Positions 40,196 to 51,603 of a stretch of DNA of 64,000 nucleotides are shown here, one piece after another. Source of the DNA: JAXMCI01 sp046349435 (GTDB lineage Bacteria > Pseudomonadota > Alphaproteobacteria > Dongiales > Dongiaceae). The stretch is taken from contig JAXMCI010000018.1 of assembly GCA_046349435.1 (NCBI GenBank), positions 62,001 to 126,000 on the forward strand, read 5' to 3'. Position 1 is the stretch's first letter. Every line of letters starts with the position of its first letter. Below the pieces are notes generated by a model, which worked only from the letters and a program-made list of their open reading frames with translations, was not told the DNA's origin and made no database searches. The translations under genes and the position numbers were made by a program.

Positions 40196-42025
40196 GTGAG
40201 CGCCGAGATCGAGCGGCCCGGCCGCCGCTGGGCGCGGCGCCTGCGCCGCCGCCTGGCGGCGCGCCTGCGGGTGCTCGCCGCCGGCGAGATCCGCAACAGC
40301 GACATCGCCCTGATCGTCGTCGCCGCGCTGGTCGGCGTCGTCGTCGGGCTCGGCGTCGTGCTGATGGGCGAGGCGGTCGGCCTCGTCCACCTGCTGCTCT
40401 TCGGGATTCCGGTGGCGGCGCATCTCAGCGCCGGGCAGATGCTGGCGCCCTGGCAGGTGCTGGTGGTGCCGCCGCTCGGCGGCCTGATCGTCGGGGTGGC
40501 GGCGCTGCTGGTCCGCCGCTGGCGGCCGCGCGAGGTGGTCGACGCGATCGAGGCCAACGCGCTGCATGGCGGCCGCATGTCGCTGACCGACAGCCTCAAC
40601 CTGGCGCTGCTCACCGTGCTCTCGGCCGGCGCCGGCGCCTCGGTCGGGCTGGAGGCGGGCTACACCCAGCTCGGCGCGGGCTTCGCCTCGCGGCTCGGCC
40701 GCACCCTCCGGCTGCGCCGCGCCGACCTGCGCACCCTGGTCGGCTGCGGCGCCGCGGCGGCGATCGCCACCGCCTTCAACGCGCCGCTCGCCGGCGCCTT
40801 CTACGCCTTCGAGCTGATCATCGGCAGCTACACCCCGGCGACCCTGGTGCCGGTCACCGCGGCGGCGATCACCGGCACGCTGGTCGGCCGCGCCACGCTC
40901 GGGGTCGAGCCGATCTTCGTGCTGACCCAGCAATTCACCCTGGCCGGCCGCGACTATGCGGTGGCGCTGCTGATCGGCGTGCTCGCCGCCGGGCTGGCGA
41001 TCGCCGCGATGCGCGGCGTCACCGCGGTCGAGAGCGGCTTCCGCCGGCTCGGCCTGCCGCTCTGGCTGCGGCCCGCCGTCGGCGGCCTGCTGCTCGGCGG
41101 CATCGCGCTCTTCTATCCGCAGGTGCTCGGCGGCGGCCACGGCGCCATCCTGACCAACCTCGATTCCGGCTTCGGCCTGCCGCTGCTGCTCGGGCTGATC
41201 GTCGCCAAGACGCTGGCCTCGGCGGTCTCGGTCGGCTGCGGCTTCCGCGGCGGCCTGTTCAGCTCCTCGCTGTTCCTCGGCAGCCTGTTCGGCAGCGCCG
41301 CCGGCGCGCTCGCCGCGATGCTCTGGCCGGCGCTCGCGGTCAGCCACTACGCCTTCACCCTGGTCGGCATGGGGGCGGTGGCGGCGGCGATCGTCGGCGC
41401 GCCCGTCACCATGACCCTGCTGGTGCTGGAGGCGACCGCCAACTTCTCGGTCACCATCGCCGTGCTGGTGGCGGTGCTCGCCGCCGTGCTGATCGTCCGG
41501 CTCGGCTTCGGCTATTCCTTCAGCACCTGGCGCTTCCACCTGCGCGGCGTGCCGATCCGCGGCGGCCACGACATCGGCTGGGTCGACGACCTCACCGTCG
41601 GCAAGCTGATGCGCCGCGACGTCCAGGTGATCCCCGCCGCCCTGCCGCTCGCCGAGCTGCGCGCCCGCTTCCCGCTCGGCGTCGCCAAGCGCCTGTTCGT
41701 GGTCGACGAGCAGGCCCGGCTGGTGGGCAGCGTCGACGTCGCCGAGGCGCACAGCAGCGACCTCGACGAAAGGCTCGCCGGCCTCGTCGCGCAGTCGCTG
41801 GTGCAGGGGCCGGCCGAGACCATCGCGCCGGAGGTCAATGTCCGCATCGCGCTCGCCCGCTTCGTCAAGAGCAAGACCGAGCTGCTGGCGGTGGTGGCGC
41901 GCGACGGCCGGCTGGTCGGCTCGCTCGGCGAATCCTACGCGCTGCGCCGCTACAGCGATGCGCTGGAGCGCCAGCGCGCCTCGGAGGTCGGCGACAGCGG
42001 CCTGTTCGGCCCGCCCCGCTCATGA
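40196..42025 (+). CDS. Chloride channel (ClC) family protein with CBS domains
   Basis: A 609-aa ClC-type membrane protein starting at a GTG. About ten to twelve helices are followed by a C-terminal CBS pair (from about 465, LMRRDVQVIPAALPL). The ion-path motifs are altered: the usual GREGP is GLEAG (in GASVGLEAGYTQ), keeping the gating Glu but losing Pro, and the usual GxFxP motif is GLFSSS. The first GSGIP filter is not recognisable. It may therefore not be a classical chloride channel. The end overlaps the next gene by 4 bases (ATGA). Confidence 0.85.
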   Translation: MSAEIERPGRRWARRLRRRLAARLRVLAAGEIRNSDIALIVVAALVGVVVGLGVVLMGEAVGLVHLLLFGIPVAAHLSAGQMLAPWQVLVVPPLGGLIVGVAALLVRRWRPREVVDAIEANALHGGRMSLTDSLNLALLTVLSAGAGASVGLEAGYTQLGAGFASRLGRTLRLRRADLRTLVGCGAAAAIATAFNAPLAGAFYAFELIIGSYTPATLVPVTAAAITGTLVGRATLGVEPIFVLTQQFTLAGRDYAVALLIGVLAAGLAIAAMRGVTAVESGFRRLGLPLWLRPAVGGLLLGGIALFYPQVLGGGHGAILTNLDSGFGLPLLLGLIVAKTLASAVSVGCGFRGGLFSSSLFLGSLFGSAAGALAAMLWPALAVSHYAFTLVGMGAVAAAIVGAPVTMTLLVLEATANFSVTIAVLVAVLAAVLIVRLGFGYSFSTWRFHLRGVPIRGGHDIGWVDDLTVGKLMRRDVQVIPAALPLAELRARFPLGVAKRLFVVDEQARLVGSVDVAEAHSSDLDERLAGLVAQSLVQGPAETIAPEVNVRIALARFVKSKTELLAVVARDGRLVGSLGESYALRRYSDALERQRASEVGDSGLFGPPRS

Positions 42026-42992
42026 CCGGCATGCGGCTCGTGGCGCTCGCCGTCGGCGCGGCGCTGGCGGTGGGGCTGGTCCTCGCCTTCGACCCGGCGG
42101 CGATCGCCGCCTCGGTGGCGGCCTGCGGCTGGGGCATCGGGCTGCTGGCGCTGTGGCGCGGCCTCGTCATCGCCTGCGACGGGCTGGCCTGGGGCGCGCT
42201 CGTCCCGGCCTCGGTGCGGCCGCCCTGGCGCCGGCGCTGCTCGCGGCGCGCTGGATCTCGAAGTCGATCAACACGCTGCTGCCGGTGGCGCAGGTCGGCG
42301 GCGACGTCGCGCGGACGCGCTGGCTGTGGCAGGCCGGGGTGCCCGGGCCGGTGGCCGGCGCCTCGGTGGTGGTCGACGTCACCAGCAACCTGCTGGCCCA
42401 GGTGCTCTACGCCGCGCTCGGCGTGGCGATGCTGGCGGCGCTCGACCGCGGCAACCCGGTGCTCGCCGCCGTCGCCGCCGCGACGGCGCTGGCCGGCATG
42501 GTCGTGCTCGCCCTCTACGCCGCCCAGCGGCTCGGCCTCGGGCGTCGACTGCAGGCCGGGCGCCTCGCGCGCGGCGGCCGAACCGCGGCGGCGCTGCGCG
42601 CGCTCGCCGCCCTGGAGGGCGAGGCCGGCGCGCTCTATGGCGAGCGTCGCGCGCTGCTGCGCGCCACGCTCTGGCATCTCCTCGGCTGGCTGCTGCGGAC
42701 CGGCGAGACCTGGCTGGCGCTGCGTTTCATGGGCGTCGCCGCCGGCCTGCCCGCCGCGCTCGTCGTCGAGAGCCTGAGCGGGCTGGTGCGCAGCGCCGCC
42801 TTCGCCCTCCCGGGCGGGCTCGGCGCCCAGGAGGCGGCCATCCTGCTGGTCGGCACGCAGCTCGGCCTGACCGCCGAAACCGCCGTCGCGCTTGCTCTTG
42901 TCAAGCGCGTGCAGGAGTTCGTAGTCTCCGCGCCGGGCTTGGTTGCTTGGTGGGTGGGCGAGCGCCGGATGGCGCTCGGGCGACGGGGGTGA
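42022..42992 (+). CDS. HpnL-like/lysylphosphatidylglycerol-synthase-TM family membrane protein, frameshifted
   Basis: A polytopic membrane protein of about 323 aa in the flippase-like LPG-synthase TM family, closest by eye to HpnL of hopanoid-producing bacteria. The signature LPGGLGAQEAAILLVG and the ending LVKRVQEFVVSAPGL are clear. The N-terminal 67 codons read from the ATG at 42022, and the rest in another frame. Restoring one C in the CCC at 42223-42225 joins PP to LAPALLAARWISK. It is probably involved in lipid translocation for the adjacent glycosyltransferase. It overlaps the ClC gene by 4 bases. Confidence 0.8.
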
Positions 42993-43005
42993 GCGAGAGG
43001 GCGGA

Positions 43006-44364
43006 ATGGGCGGGCGCGGCCCGCGGCGAGCCGCGATCGCGACCCCTGCCGCAGCTGCCGGCGAGCGGCCGGCGGACTGCTCCAGGGGTCTGGGGGACGT
43101 GGCACTCGCAGCGCTTTCGGCAATCCTGGCCGTACTCACCATCGGCGCGATCGGGTTCTATGCGGCCGGCGGATGGCAGGTCTGGCGCTTCTTCCGGCGC
43201 CGGCCGCCGGCGCGCGGCCATTCGCCGGCGCCGCCGGCGGGACCGGTGTCGGTCATGGTGCCGGTGTGCGGCTTCGACGACACGACCGGCGCCTTCCTCG
43301 AGGCGCTCTGCCGCCAGGACTATCCCGACTACGAGGTGCTGGTCGGCACCACCGATCCCGAGGATCCGGCCGGTCCCTGGCTGCTGCGGCTGGCCGCCGC
43401 GCATCCCGGCCGGGTGCGGCTGTTCCTCGGCCTGCCGCCGCACGGGCCCAACCGCAAGGACAGCATTCTCCGCGACCTGGTCGAGGCCGCCCGCCACGAC
43501 GTCCTGGTCTTCGCCGACAGCGACCTGCGAATCGACGAGGGCTACCTCGCCGCGGCGGTGGCGCCGCTGGCCGATCCGGCGGTCGGGCTGGTCACCTTTC
43601 CCTATGCCGGCCGCCGCCCGAAGGGCCTCGGCCAGGCGCTCGGCTCGCTCGGCCGCTGCCTCGACTTCATCCCCGGCGTGCTGCTGGCGCGGCGGCTCGA
43701 TGGCGGCCTGCGCTTCGCGCTCGGCATCACGCTCGCCACCCGCCGGCAGGCGCTCGCCGCCGCCGGCGGGCTGCTGCTCGACCGCATCGGCTCCGACTAC
43801 AATCTCGGCAAGCGCTTCGCGGCGGCCGGCTACCGCGTCGAGCTTCCGCCGCTGGTGCTCGACTGGGTGGCCGAGAGCGATTCGATCGCCGACCTGGTCC
43901 GGCGCGAGCTGCGCTGGGCCCGCTCGATCCGGTTCAACCGCGGCCCGCAATACTACTCCATGGTGTTCTGCCACGGCACGCTGTGGTGCCTGCTGCTGCT
44001 GCTCGCCAGCGGCGGTGCCGGCTGGGCGCTCGGGCTCGCCGCGGCGACCTGCGGCGTGCGCACCCTGCAGGCGCTGGCCTGCGTGATCGCGCTCGGCTGC
44101 CCGCGGCTGCTGCCCTGGCTCTGGGCGGTGCCGCTGCGCGACCTGCTCAGCGCGCTGGTCTGGCTCGGCGGCGGCTTCGGCCGGCGCGTGCGCTGGCGCG
44201 GGCGCCTGCTGCGCATCCGGGGCGACGGGCTGATCTCCGAGGACGGCGCGCCGCCGCTCAGGGTCGCGGCCGTCCCCGGCCCCGCCCCCGTCCCCGTTGC
44301 CCTGCCGGTGCGGGCGGGCGGGCCGGCGGCACGTTCGCCGGAGCCTAGCCGCCGGGCTGGGTGA
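43006..44364 (+). CDS. GT21-type glycosyltransferase (ceramide glucosyltransferase/HpnI-like)
   Basis: A 452-aa membrane glycosyltransferase. A single N-terminal helix is followed by a GT-A domain (VMVPVCGFDDTTGAF, DVLVFADSDLR with the DxD-like site, LVTFPY) and the RRELRWARSIR motif, a (Q/R)xxRW motif of GT21. C-terminal helices follow. GT21 enzymes glycosylate ceramide; HpnI members act on bacteriohopanetetrol. The start at 43006 follows GAGAGGGCGGA but is not certain. Its partner HpnL-like gene lies immediately upstream. Other hopanoid genes are not in the window, so the acceptor lipid is open. Confidence 0.85.
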   Translation: MGGRGPRRAAIATPAAAAGERPADCSRGLGDVALAALSAILAVLTIGAIGFYAAGGWQVWRFFRRRPPARGHSPAPPAGPVSVMVPVCGFDDTTGAFLEALCRQDYPDYEVLVGTTDPEDPAGPWLLRLAAAHPGRVRLFLGLPPHGPNRKDSILRDLVEAARHDVLVFADSDLRIDEGYLAAAVAPLADPAVGLVTFPYAGRRPKGLGQALGSLGRCLDFIPGVLLARRLDGGLRFALGITLATRRQALAAAGGLLLDRIGSDYNLGKRFAAAGYRVELPPLVLDWVAESDSIADLVRRELRWARSIRFNRGPQYYSMVFCHGTLWCLLLLLASGGAGWALGLAAATCGVRTLQALACVIALGCPRLLPWLWAVPLRDLLSALVWLGGGFGRRVRWRGRLLRIRGDGLISEDGAPPLRVAAVPGPAPVPVALPVRAGGPAARSPEPSRRAG

Positions 44365-45679
44365 GGCCCGCCGGGGCGGTGCCGGCGGCCGCCAGCCGGC
44401 GCTCGTAGCGCGCCACCAGCCAGCCCGGCCGGGCGCGGCTCACCAGGTATCCCGCGAGCACCAGCGTCACCGCCGCGGCGACGATCGGGATGGCGGGCAG
44501 CAGCAGCGCGGCGCGGCGCGGGTTGCCGGCGATCAGCCGCCGCATGCGCTCGGCGAACACCCCGCTCTTGGAGGACCGGCCGAGGATCGCCTCGCGGCCG
44601 GCCTGCCGGCTTGCCGGATCCTCCTCGAGGATGCCGTTCTGGCGGCTGAGGTCGTGGCCGATGATCAGGAAGCGCCAGACGAAGTGATCGAGCCCGTTGG
44701 GCGGCGCGTGGCGCGCCCGGGCGAGCGGCTGGCGCCAGATCAGATGGCCGTCGCGGCGCAGCCGCTGGGCGTGGATGGCGCAGTCGCCGCGATAGAGGCC
44801 GAGCTCGGTCGGGAAGGGGTGGGCGAGCAGGAAGGCGCGCCGGAAGGCGACGTTGTTGAGGAAGTAGCGCGCGTCCGGCGCCAGCTCGCTCTCGCCGGAG
44901 AAGGGCGGGAAGATGTAGGCCAGCCCCATCGCCGCGCCGTAGACGCCGCGGCCGCCGGTCTCGGTCTCGCCGGCGACGATGTCGATCCCCGGCGTGCGGA
45001 ACGGCTCGAGGATCCGGGCCAGCCAGTCGGGCTCGTAGACGCAGTCGGAATCGCAGAAGACGACGATCTCGCCGCTCGCCGCCTCGGCGGCGATCATCTT
45101 GGCCTGGTAGTAGCTGGCGGCGGCCGGCGCCGGGTGCAGCCGCAGCCAGGGATGGCGGCGCCGCAGCGCGGCCAGCCGCTCGGGCGGCAGGTCGCCGCTG
45201 TCGACGATCAGCACCTCGCGGGCGGCGTCCGGCGGCACCGTCTGCCGCTCCAGCGACTCGAGCGCGCGCGACAGCCCGTCGAGGTCGGCGTTGATCAGGT
45301 TCTCGGTCTCGACGATCAGCGAGAAGCACGGCCGGTCGGCCGGCGCCGGTGCCGCCGCGGCGACCCGCTCGCCCCAGGCGCGCAGCGCCTCGGCCACCGG
45401 GCGGAAGCCCGCGCCGAGCTCGGTCAGCGCGTAGGCGACCTTGACCGGCGGCCCGGGGGAGACCCGCCGCTCGATCAGGCCGCGCCCCTCGAGCTCCCGC
45501 AGGCGCATCGCCAGCATGCGGTCGCCGACCGCGGCCAGCCGCTCGCGCAGCTCGCTGTAGCGCAGCTCGCCCTTGAGCGCGAGGCTCTCCATGATCATGC
45601 CGTTCCACGGGCGCGCCAGCACGTCCAGCGCCGCCTGGAAGTTGGGGCAGAGATGCTCGGACCAGCGCTCCTTGACCAC
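44345..45679 (-). CDS. Fusion of an HxlR-type transcription regulator with a GT2 membrane glycosyltransferase
   Basis: A single open frame encodes an HxlR winged helix-turn-helix (residues about 9-105: Cys11 in LCPNFQAAL, LKGELRYSELRERL, LRELEGRGLIER), a 12-residue Ala/Pro linker, a GT2 domain (from about 118: FSLIVETENL, VVFCDSDCVYEPDW with DSD at 210-212, FLNNVAFRR) and a C-terminal membrane helix (about 390-413). I prefer the GTG at 45679, which follows GGAGA; an ATG at 45772 would lie in the operator-like region and adds a non-conserved 31-residue leader. HxlR proteins are normally stand-alone at about 110-130 aa. An indel could have joined two genes, but no frame change is needed. It ends overlapping the GT21 gene by 20 bases, tail to tail. 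Confidence 0.75.
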   Translation of the reverse strand: MVKERWSEHLCPNFQAALDVLARPWNGMIMESLALKGELRYSELRERLAAVGDRMLAMRLRELEGRGLIERRVSPGPPVKVAYALTELGAGFRPVAEALRAWGERVAAAAPAPADRPCFSLIVETENLINADLDGLSRALESLERQTVPPDAAREVLIVDSGDLPPERLAALRRRHPWLRLHPAPAAASYYQAKMIAAEAASGEIVVFCDSDCVYEPDWLARILEPFRTPGIDIVAGETETGGRGVYGAAMGLAYIFPPFSGESELAPDARYFLNNVAFRRAFLLAHPFPTELGLYRGDCAIHAQRLRRDGHLIWRQPLARARHAPPNGLDHFVWRFLIIGHDLSRQNGILEEDPASRQAGREAILGRSSKSGVFAERMRRLIAGNPRRAALLLPAIPIVAAAVTLVLAGYLVSRARPGWLVARYERRLAAAGTAPAGLTQPGG

Positions 45680-45768
45680 CCGTCTCTCCAGGTTTTCCGT
45701 CCGCCGCCATGATGCCGCCGGCGCCGGCGCAAGGGAAGCGCCGCCGCTCGATCGGCGACATCTGCCAT

Positions 45769-45797
45769 ACAAAAATTTGTTACTTCCGTTTAGGAAG
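45769..45797. promoter_or_regulatory. Palindromes between the HxlR-GT2 gene and the GST gene
   Basis: Two short inverted repeats sit side by side in an AT-rich patch. ACAAA and TTTGT are separated by two bases (45769-45780). CTTCC and GGAAG are separated by five (45783-45787 and 45793-45797). They lie between divergent genes, about 90 bases upstream of either start. HxlR regulators typically bind such sites next to their own gene and a divergent target, so autoregulation and control of the GST gene is a reasonable inference. Confidence 0.5.
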
Positions 45798-45888
45798 CGA
45801 TCGGGCTATGTCCAGGGCACCCCGCCCGGCGCCCTCGCGGCGCCGCCTGCCGGCGGGCCGGATTGCCATCGTCTTGGGGAGGATCCCG

Positions 45889-46494
45889 ATGAAGCTCTAC
45901 TACAGTCCCGGCGCCTGCTCGCTCTCGCCGCACATCGTGCTGCGCGAGGCCGGCTACAGCTTCGACATCGAGAAGGTCGATCTCGGCTCGAAGAAGACCG
46001 AGAGCGGCGCCGACTACACCGCGGTCAACGCCAAGGGCTACGTCCCGGCGCTGAAGCTCGACGACGGCCAGGTGCTGACCGAGGGGCCGGTCATCGTGCA
46101 GTACCTCGCCGACCGCAAGCCCGAGTCGAAGCTGGTGCCGGCCAACGGCACGGCCGAGCGCTACAAGCTGCAGGAATGGCTGAACTACATCACCGCCGAG
46201 CTGCACAAGAGCGTCGGCTCGCTGTTCAACCCGAAGATGCCGGAGGGCTGGCAGGGCGAGACCAGGACGGCGATCGGCAAGAAGCTCGACTATCTCAGCA
46301 AGCAGCTCGAGGGCCGCAGCTTCCTGCTCGGCGACGGCTTCTCGGTGGCCGACGCCTACCTCTTCACCGTGCTCGGCTGGACCAAGTATGTCGGCATCGA
46401 CCTCGCCAAGTGGCCGGTGCTGGCCGCCTATGCCGGCCGGGTCGCGCAGCGCCCGGCGGTGCAGGCCGCGCTCAAGGCCGAAGGGCTGGCCTGA
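45889..46494 (+). CDS. gst: Glutathione S-transferase, beta class
   Basis: A 201-aa cytoplasmic glutathione S-transferase. The beta-class marker Cys10 (SPGACSLSPH) and the hinge His106 (ITAELHKSVG) are both at the canonical positions. The N-terminal thioredoxin-like domain (1-78) has the cis-Pro in YVPAL. The C-terminal helical domain has SVADAYLF. It conjugates or carries glutathione in detoxification or oxidative defence. GGGGAGG precedes the ATG. It is divergent from the HxlR-GT2 fusion, which may regulate it. Confidence 0.96.
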   Translation: MKLYYSPGACSLSPHIVLREAGYSFDIEKVDLGSKKTESGADYTAVNAKGYVPALKLDDGQVLTEGPVIVQYLADRKPESKLVPANGTAERYKLQEWLNYITAELHKSVGSLFNPKMPEGWQGETRTAIGKKLDYLSKQLEGRSFLLGDGFSVADAYLFTVLGWTKYVGIDLAKWPVLAAYAGRVAQRPAVQAALKAEGLA

Positions 46495-46593
46495 GACTCC
46501 GGATCCGGCGGGCGGCGGCCTCCGCTCCGCCCGCCGGTCCCGCGGAACCACCCGGGGCGGGCGCCGTCGGGGCGCCGGCACGGGCCCGCTCGC

Positions 46594-46872
46594 GATAGCG
46601 CGGATCGGCGCACGCTCTACAGCAAGCACCGCGAGATGCATGGCTCGAGCCAGGGCAGCCCCGCCGCCTTCCGCCGGCTGGTCCGCTACATCGAGGCGGG
46701 CAAGATGCGGCCCCTGCTCGCCGGCACCTGCCGGCTGTCGGATCTCCACCGCGCCCAGGTGGCCTTCATGAGCAATGAAATCGTCGGCAAGCTGGTGGTG
46801 ATCCCGGACGCCAGGTGGGATGGGGCGCGGCCCACGGCGTGCTCACCGACCGCTCCGCCGGATCCTGAATAA
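46594..46872 (+). pseudogene. C-terminal fragment of a zinc-type alcohol dehydrogenase/MDR protein
   Basis: The frame reads RRTLYSKHREMHGSSQGS, then FRRLVRYIEAGKMRPLLAG, RLSDLHRAQVAFM and VGKLVVIPD. This is the last quarter of a medium-chain dehydrogenase/reductase of the kind related to crotonyl-CoA reductases. The catalytic GroES-like domain and the Rossmann fold are missing, and the 100 bases before it carry no sign of the rest. An ATG at 46636 exists but would give only a 78-residue tail. It is best read as a deletion remnant. Confidence 0.6.
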
Positions 46873-46894
46873 GCCTTGCCAGAACAGAGGCTTA
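46870..46894. repeat. 7-bp inverted repeat after the dehydrogenase fragment
   Basis: TAAGCCT (46870-46876) and AGGCTTA (46888-46894) form a perfect stem with an 11-base loop that includes the fragment's stop codon. No T-run follows, so it is a weak terminator at best. It could equally be an operator at the start of the atp control region. Confidence 0.4.
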
Positions 46895-46919
46895 CGCGTC
46901 GGCCTGCAGGCGCTGCCGG

Positions 46920-46952
46920 TCGGGTTGCAAGCCCGATCCGACTATGTTAAAC
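46920..46952 (+). promoter_or_regulatory. Possible atp operon promoter/operator
   Basis: TTGCAA (46925-46930) and TTAAAC (46947-46952) with a 16-base spacer are a mediocre promoter. The -35 is embedded in an imperfect palindrome with arms TCGGG (46920-46924) and CCCGA (46932-46936). The 181 bases from the dehydrogenase fragment to atpH are the only place for an atp promoter. A second AT-rich patch (CTTTTATTG near 46996) is an alternative. Confidence 0.25.
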
Positions 46953-47053
46953 ACCGCTCGCCCGTTGCCGGGGCGACTCCCCGGCCGACGGCGAGGCTTT
47001 TATTGCGCGGACCGGTAGGGCGGGCCGCGCCCACGGGAAAGGTCGATCGGATC

Positions 47054-47613
47054 GTGGCAGCCCAGGGCACGGGCCAGGATGGGCTTGCGGCGCGCTACGC
47101 CGCCGCCTTGTTTGACCTCGCCGACTCCCGCAAGGAGCTCGATGCGGTGGCGTCGGACCTCACCAGCCTGCGCGCCATGCTGCGCGACAGCGGCGACCTG
47201 CAGCGGTTGATCCGCAGCCCGGTCTTGACCCGCGACGCCCAGGCGCGCGCCATGACGGCGCTGCTCCAGGCCGCCGGCAGCGGCGACCTGGTGCACCGCT
47301 TCATCGGGCTGGTGGCGCAGAACCGGCGCCTCTTCGTGCTGCCGGCGATGATCGACGCCTATCTCGCCGAGCTGGCGCGCCGCCGCGGCGAGATCACCGC
47401 CGAGGTGACCGCCGCCCGGCCGCTCGACGAGCGCCAGCGCCAGGCGGTGGCCGAGGCGGTGCAGCGCGCCGTCGGCGGCCGCGTCAGCCTCGACGTCAAG
47501 GTCGATCCGGCATTGATCGGCGGGCTGGTGGTCAAGGTCGCCAGCCGCATGGTGGACAGTTCGCTGCGCAGCAAGCTGCAGCGGTTGCAATTGGTCATGA
47601 AAGGGGTCGGATA

Positions 47614-47614
<1 letters not shown>
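47054..47614 (+). CDS. atpH: ATP synthase F1 delta subunit
   Basis: The delta subunit (186 aa) links the F1 head to the peripheral stalk. I chose the GTG at 47054, giving VAAQGTGQDGLAARYAAALF, which matches the family N-terminus and length; the open frame upstream is not conserved. The C-terminal signature IGGLVVKVASRMVDSSLRSK is clear. It ends TAATG, overlapping the atpA start. It is the first gene of the alphaproteobacterial F1 cluster; F0 genes are normally elsewhere in these bacteria. Confidence 0.93.
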
Positions 47615-49143
<1,529 letters not shown>

Positions 49144-49196
49144 CCGACGCTCCCGCCTGACCCACCTACCGACCAGCAGCGCCGCGGACCTCTCGC

Positions 49197-50072
49197 ATGC
49201 CGAGCCTCAAGGACCTCAAGATCCGGATCAACAGCGTCAAGTCGACGCAGAAGATCACCTCGGCCATGAAGATGGTGGCCGCGGCCAAGCTGCGCCGCGC
49301 GCAGGAGCAGGCGGAGGCCGCCCGCCCCTATGCCGAGCGCATGGAGCGGGTGCTGAGCTCGCTGGCCGCCGGCATGGTCGGGCGCGAGGGCGCCTCGCCG
49401 CTGCTCGCCGGCCGCGGCCGCGACCAGACCCAGATGGTCGTGGTGATGACCTCGGACCGCGGCCTGTGCGGCGGCTTCAACTCCTCGATCGTGCGCGGCG
49501 CCCGCCGGCTGGTCCGCGACCTGCTGGCCCAGGGCAAGCAGGTCAAGATCTTCTGCGTCGGGCGCAAAGGCCGCGACCAGCTGCGCCGCGACTTCGGCCC
49601 GCTGATCGTCGAGACCATCGAGGATGTCGGCCGGCCGCGCCTCGGCTTCGAGGCGGCCCGGGTCATCGCCCAGCGGCTCGCCGCGATGTACGATTCCGGC
49701 GAGTTCGACGTCTGCACTTTGATCTACAACCGCTTCAAGTCGGTGATCACCCAGATCGTCACCATCCAGCAGCTGATCCCCTTCGCGCCGCCCGAGGGCG
49801 ACAGCGGGGCGGAGCGGCCCTACTACGAGTACGAGCCCGACGAGGACGAGATCCTCGCCCAGCTGCTGCCGCGCAACCTCGCCATGCAGGTCTACCGCGC
49901 GCTGCTGGAGAACGCGGCGAGCGAGCAGGGCGCGCGCATGTCGGCAATGGACAATGCGACGCGCAACGCCGGCGACATGATCAACCGGCTCACCATCAAC
50001 TACAACCGGACACGCCAGGCCTACATCACCAAGGAGCTGATCGAGATCATCTCGGGCGCCGAGGCGGTCTAG
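49197..50072 (+). CDS. atpG: ATP synthase F1 gamma subunit
   Basis: The central rotating shaft of F1, 291 aa. The N-terminal helix MPSLKDLKIRINSVKSTQKI and the C-terminal helix NRTRQAYITKELIEIISGAE are the conserved coiled-coil pair. SDRGLCGGFNSSIVR is the middle signature. It has its usual place between atpA and atpD. Confidence 0.97.
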   Translation: MPSLKDLKIRINSVKSTQKITSAMKMVAAAKLRRAQEQAEAARPYAERMERVLSSLAAGMVGREGASPLLAGRGRDQTQMVVVMTSDRGLCGGFNSSIVRGARRLVRDLLAQGKQVKIFCVGRKGRDQLRRDFGPLIVETIEDVGRPRLGFEAARVIAQRLAAMYDSGEFDVCTLIYNRFKSVITQIVTIQQLIPFAPPEGDSGAERPYYEYEPDEDEILAQLLPRNLAMQVYRALLENAASEQGARMSAMDNATRNAGDMINRLTINYNRTRQAYITKELIEIISGAEAV

Positions 50073-50148
50073 GCGAAGGCGGCGCCGGGGCGGCCCCAGG
50101 CGGGCCCGGTCCCCGGTTGCGAGCAGCGAACAGGAGCACGGAAGCGAT

Positions 50149-51573
<1,425 letters not shown>

Positions 51574-51603
51574 GGGCGCGCCCGCAGTCGCTGGGAGACC
51601 GGA

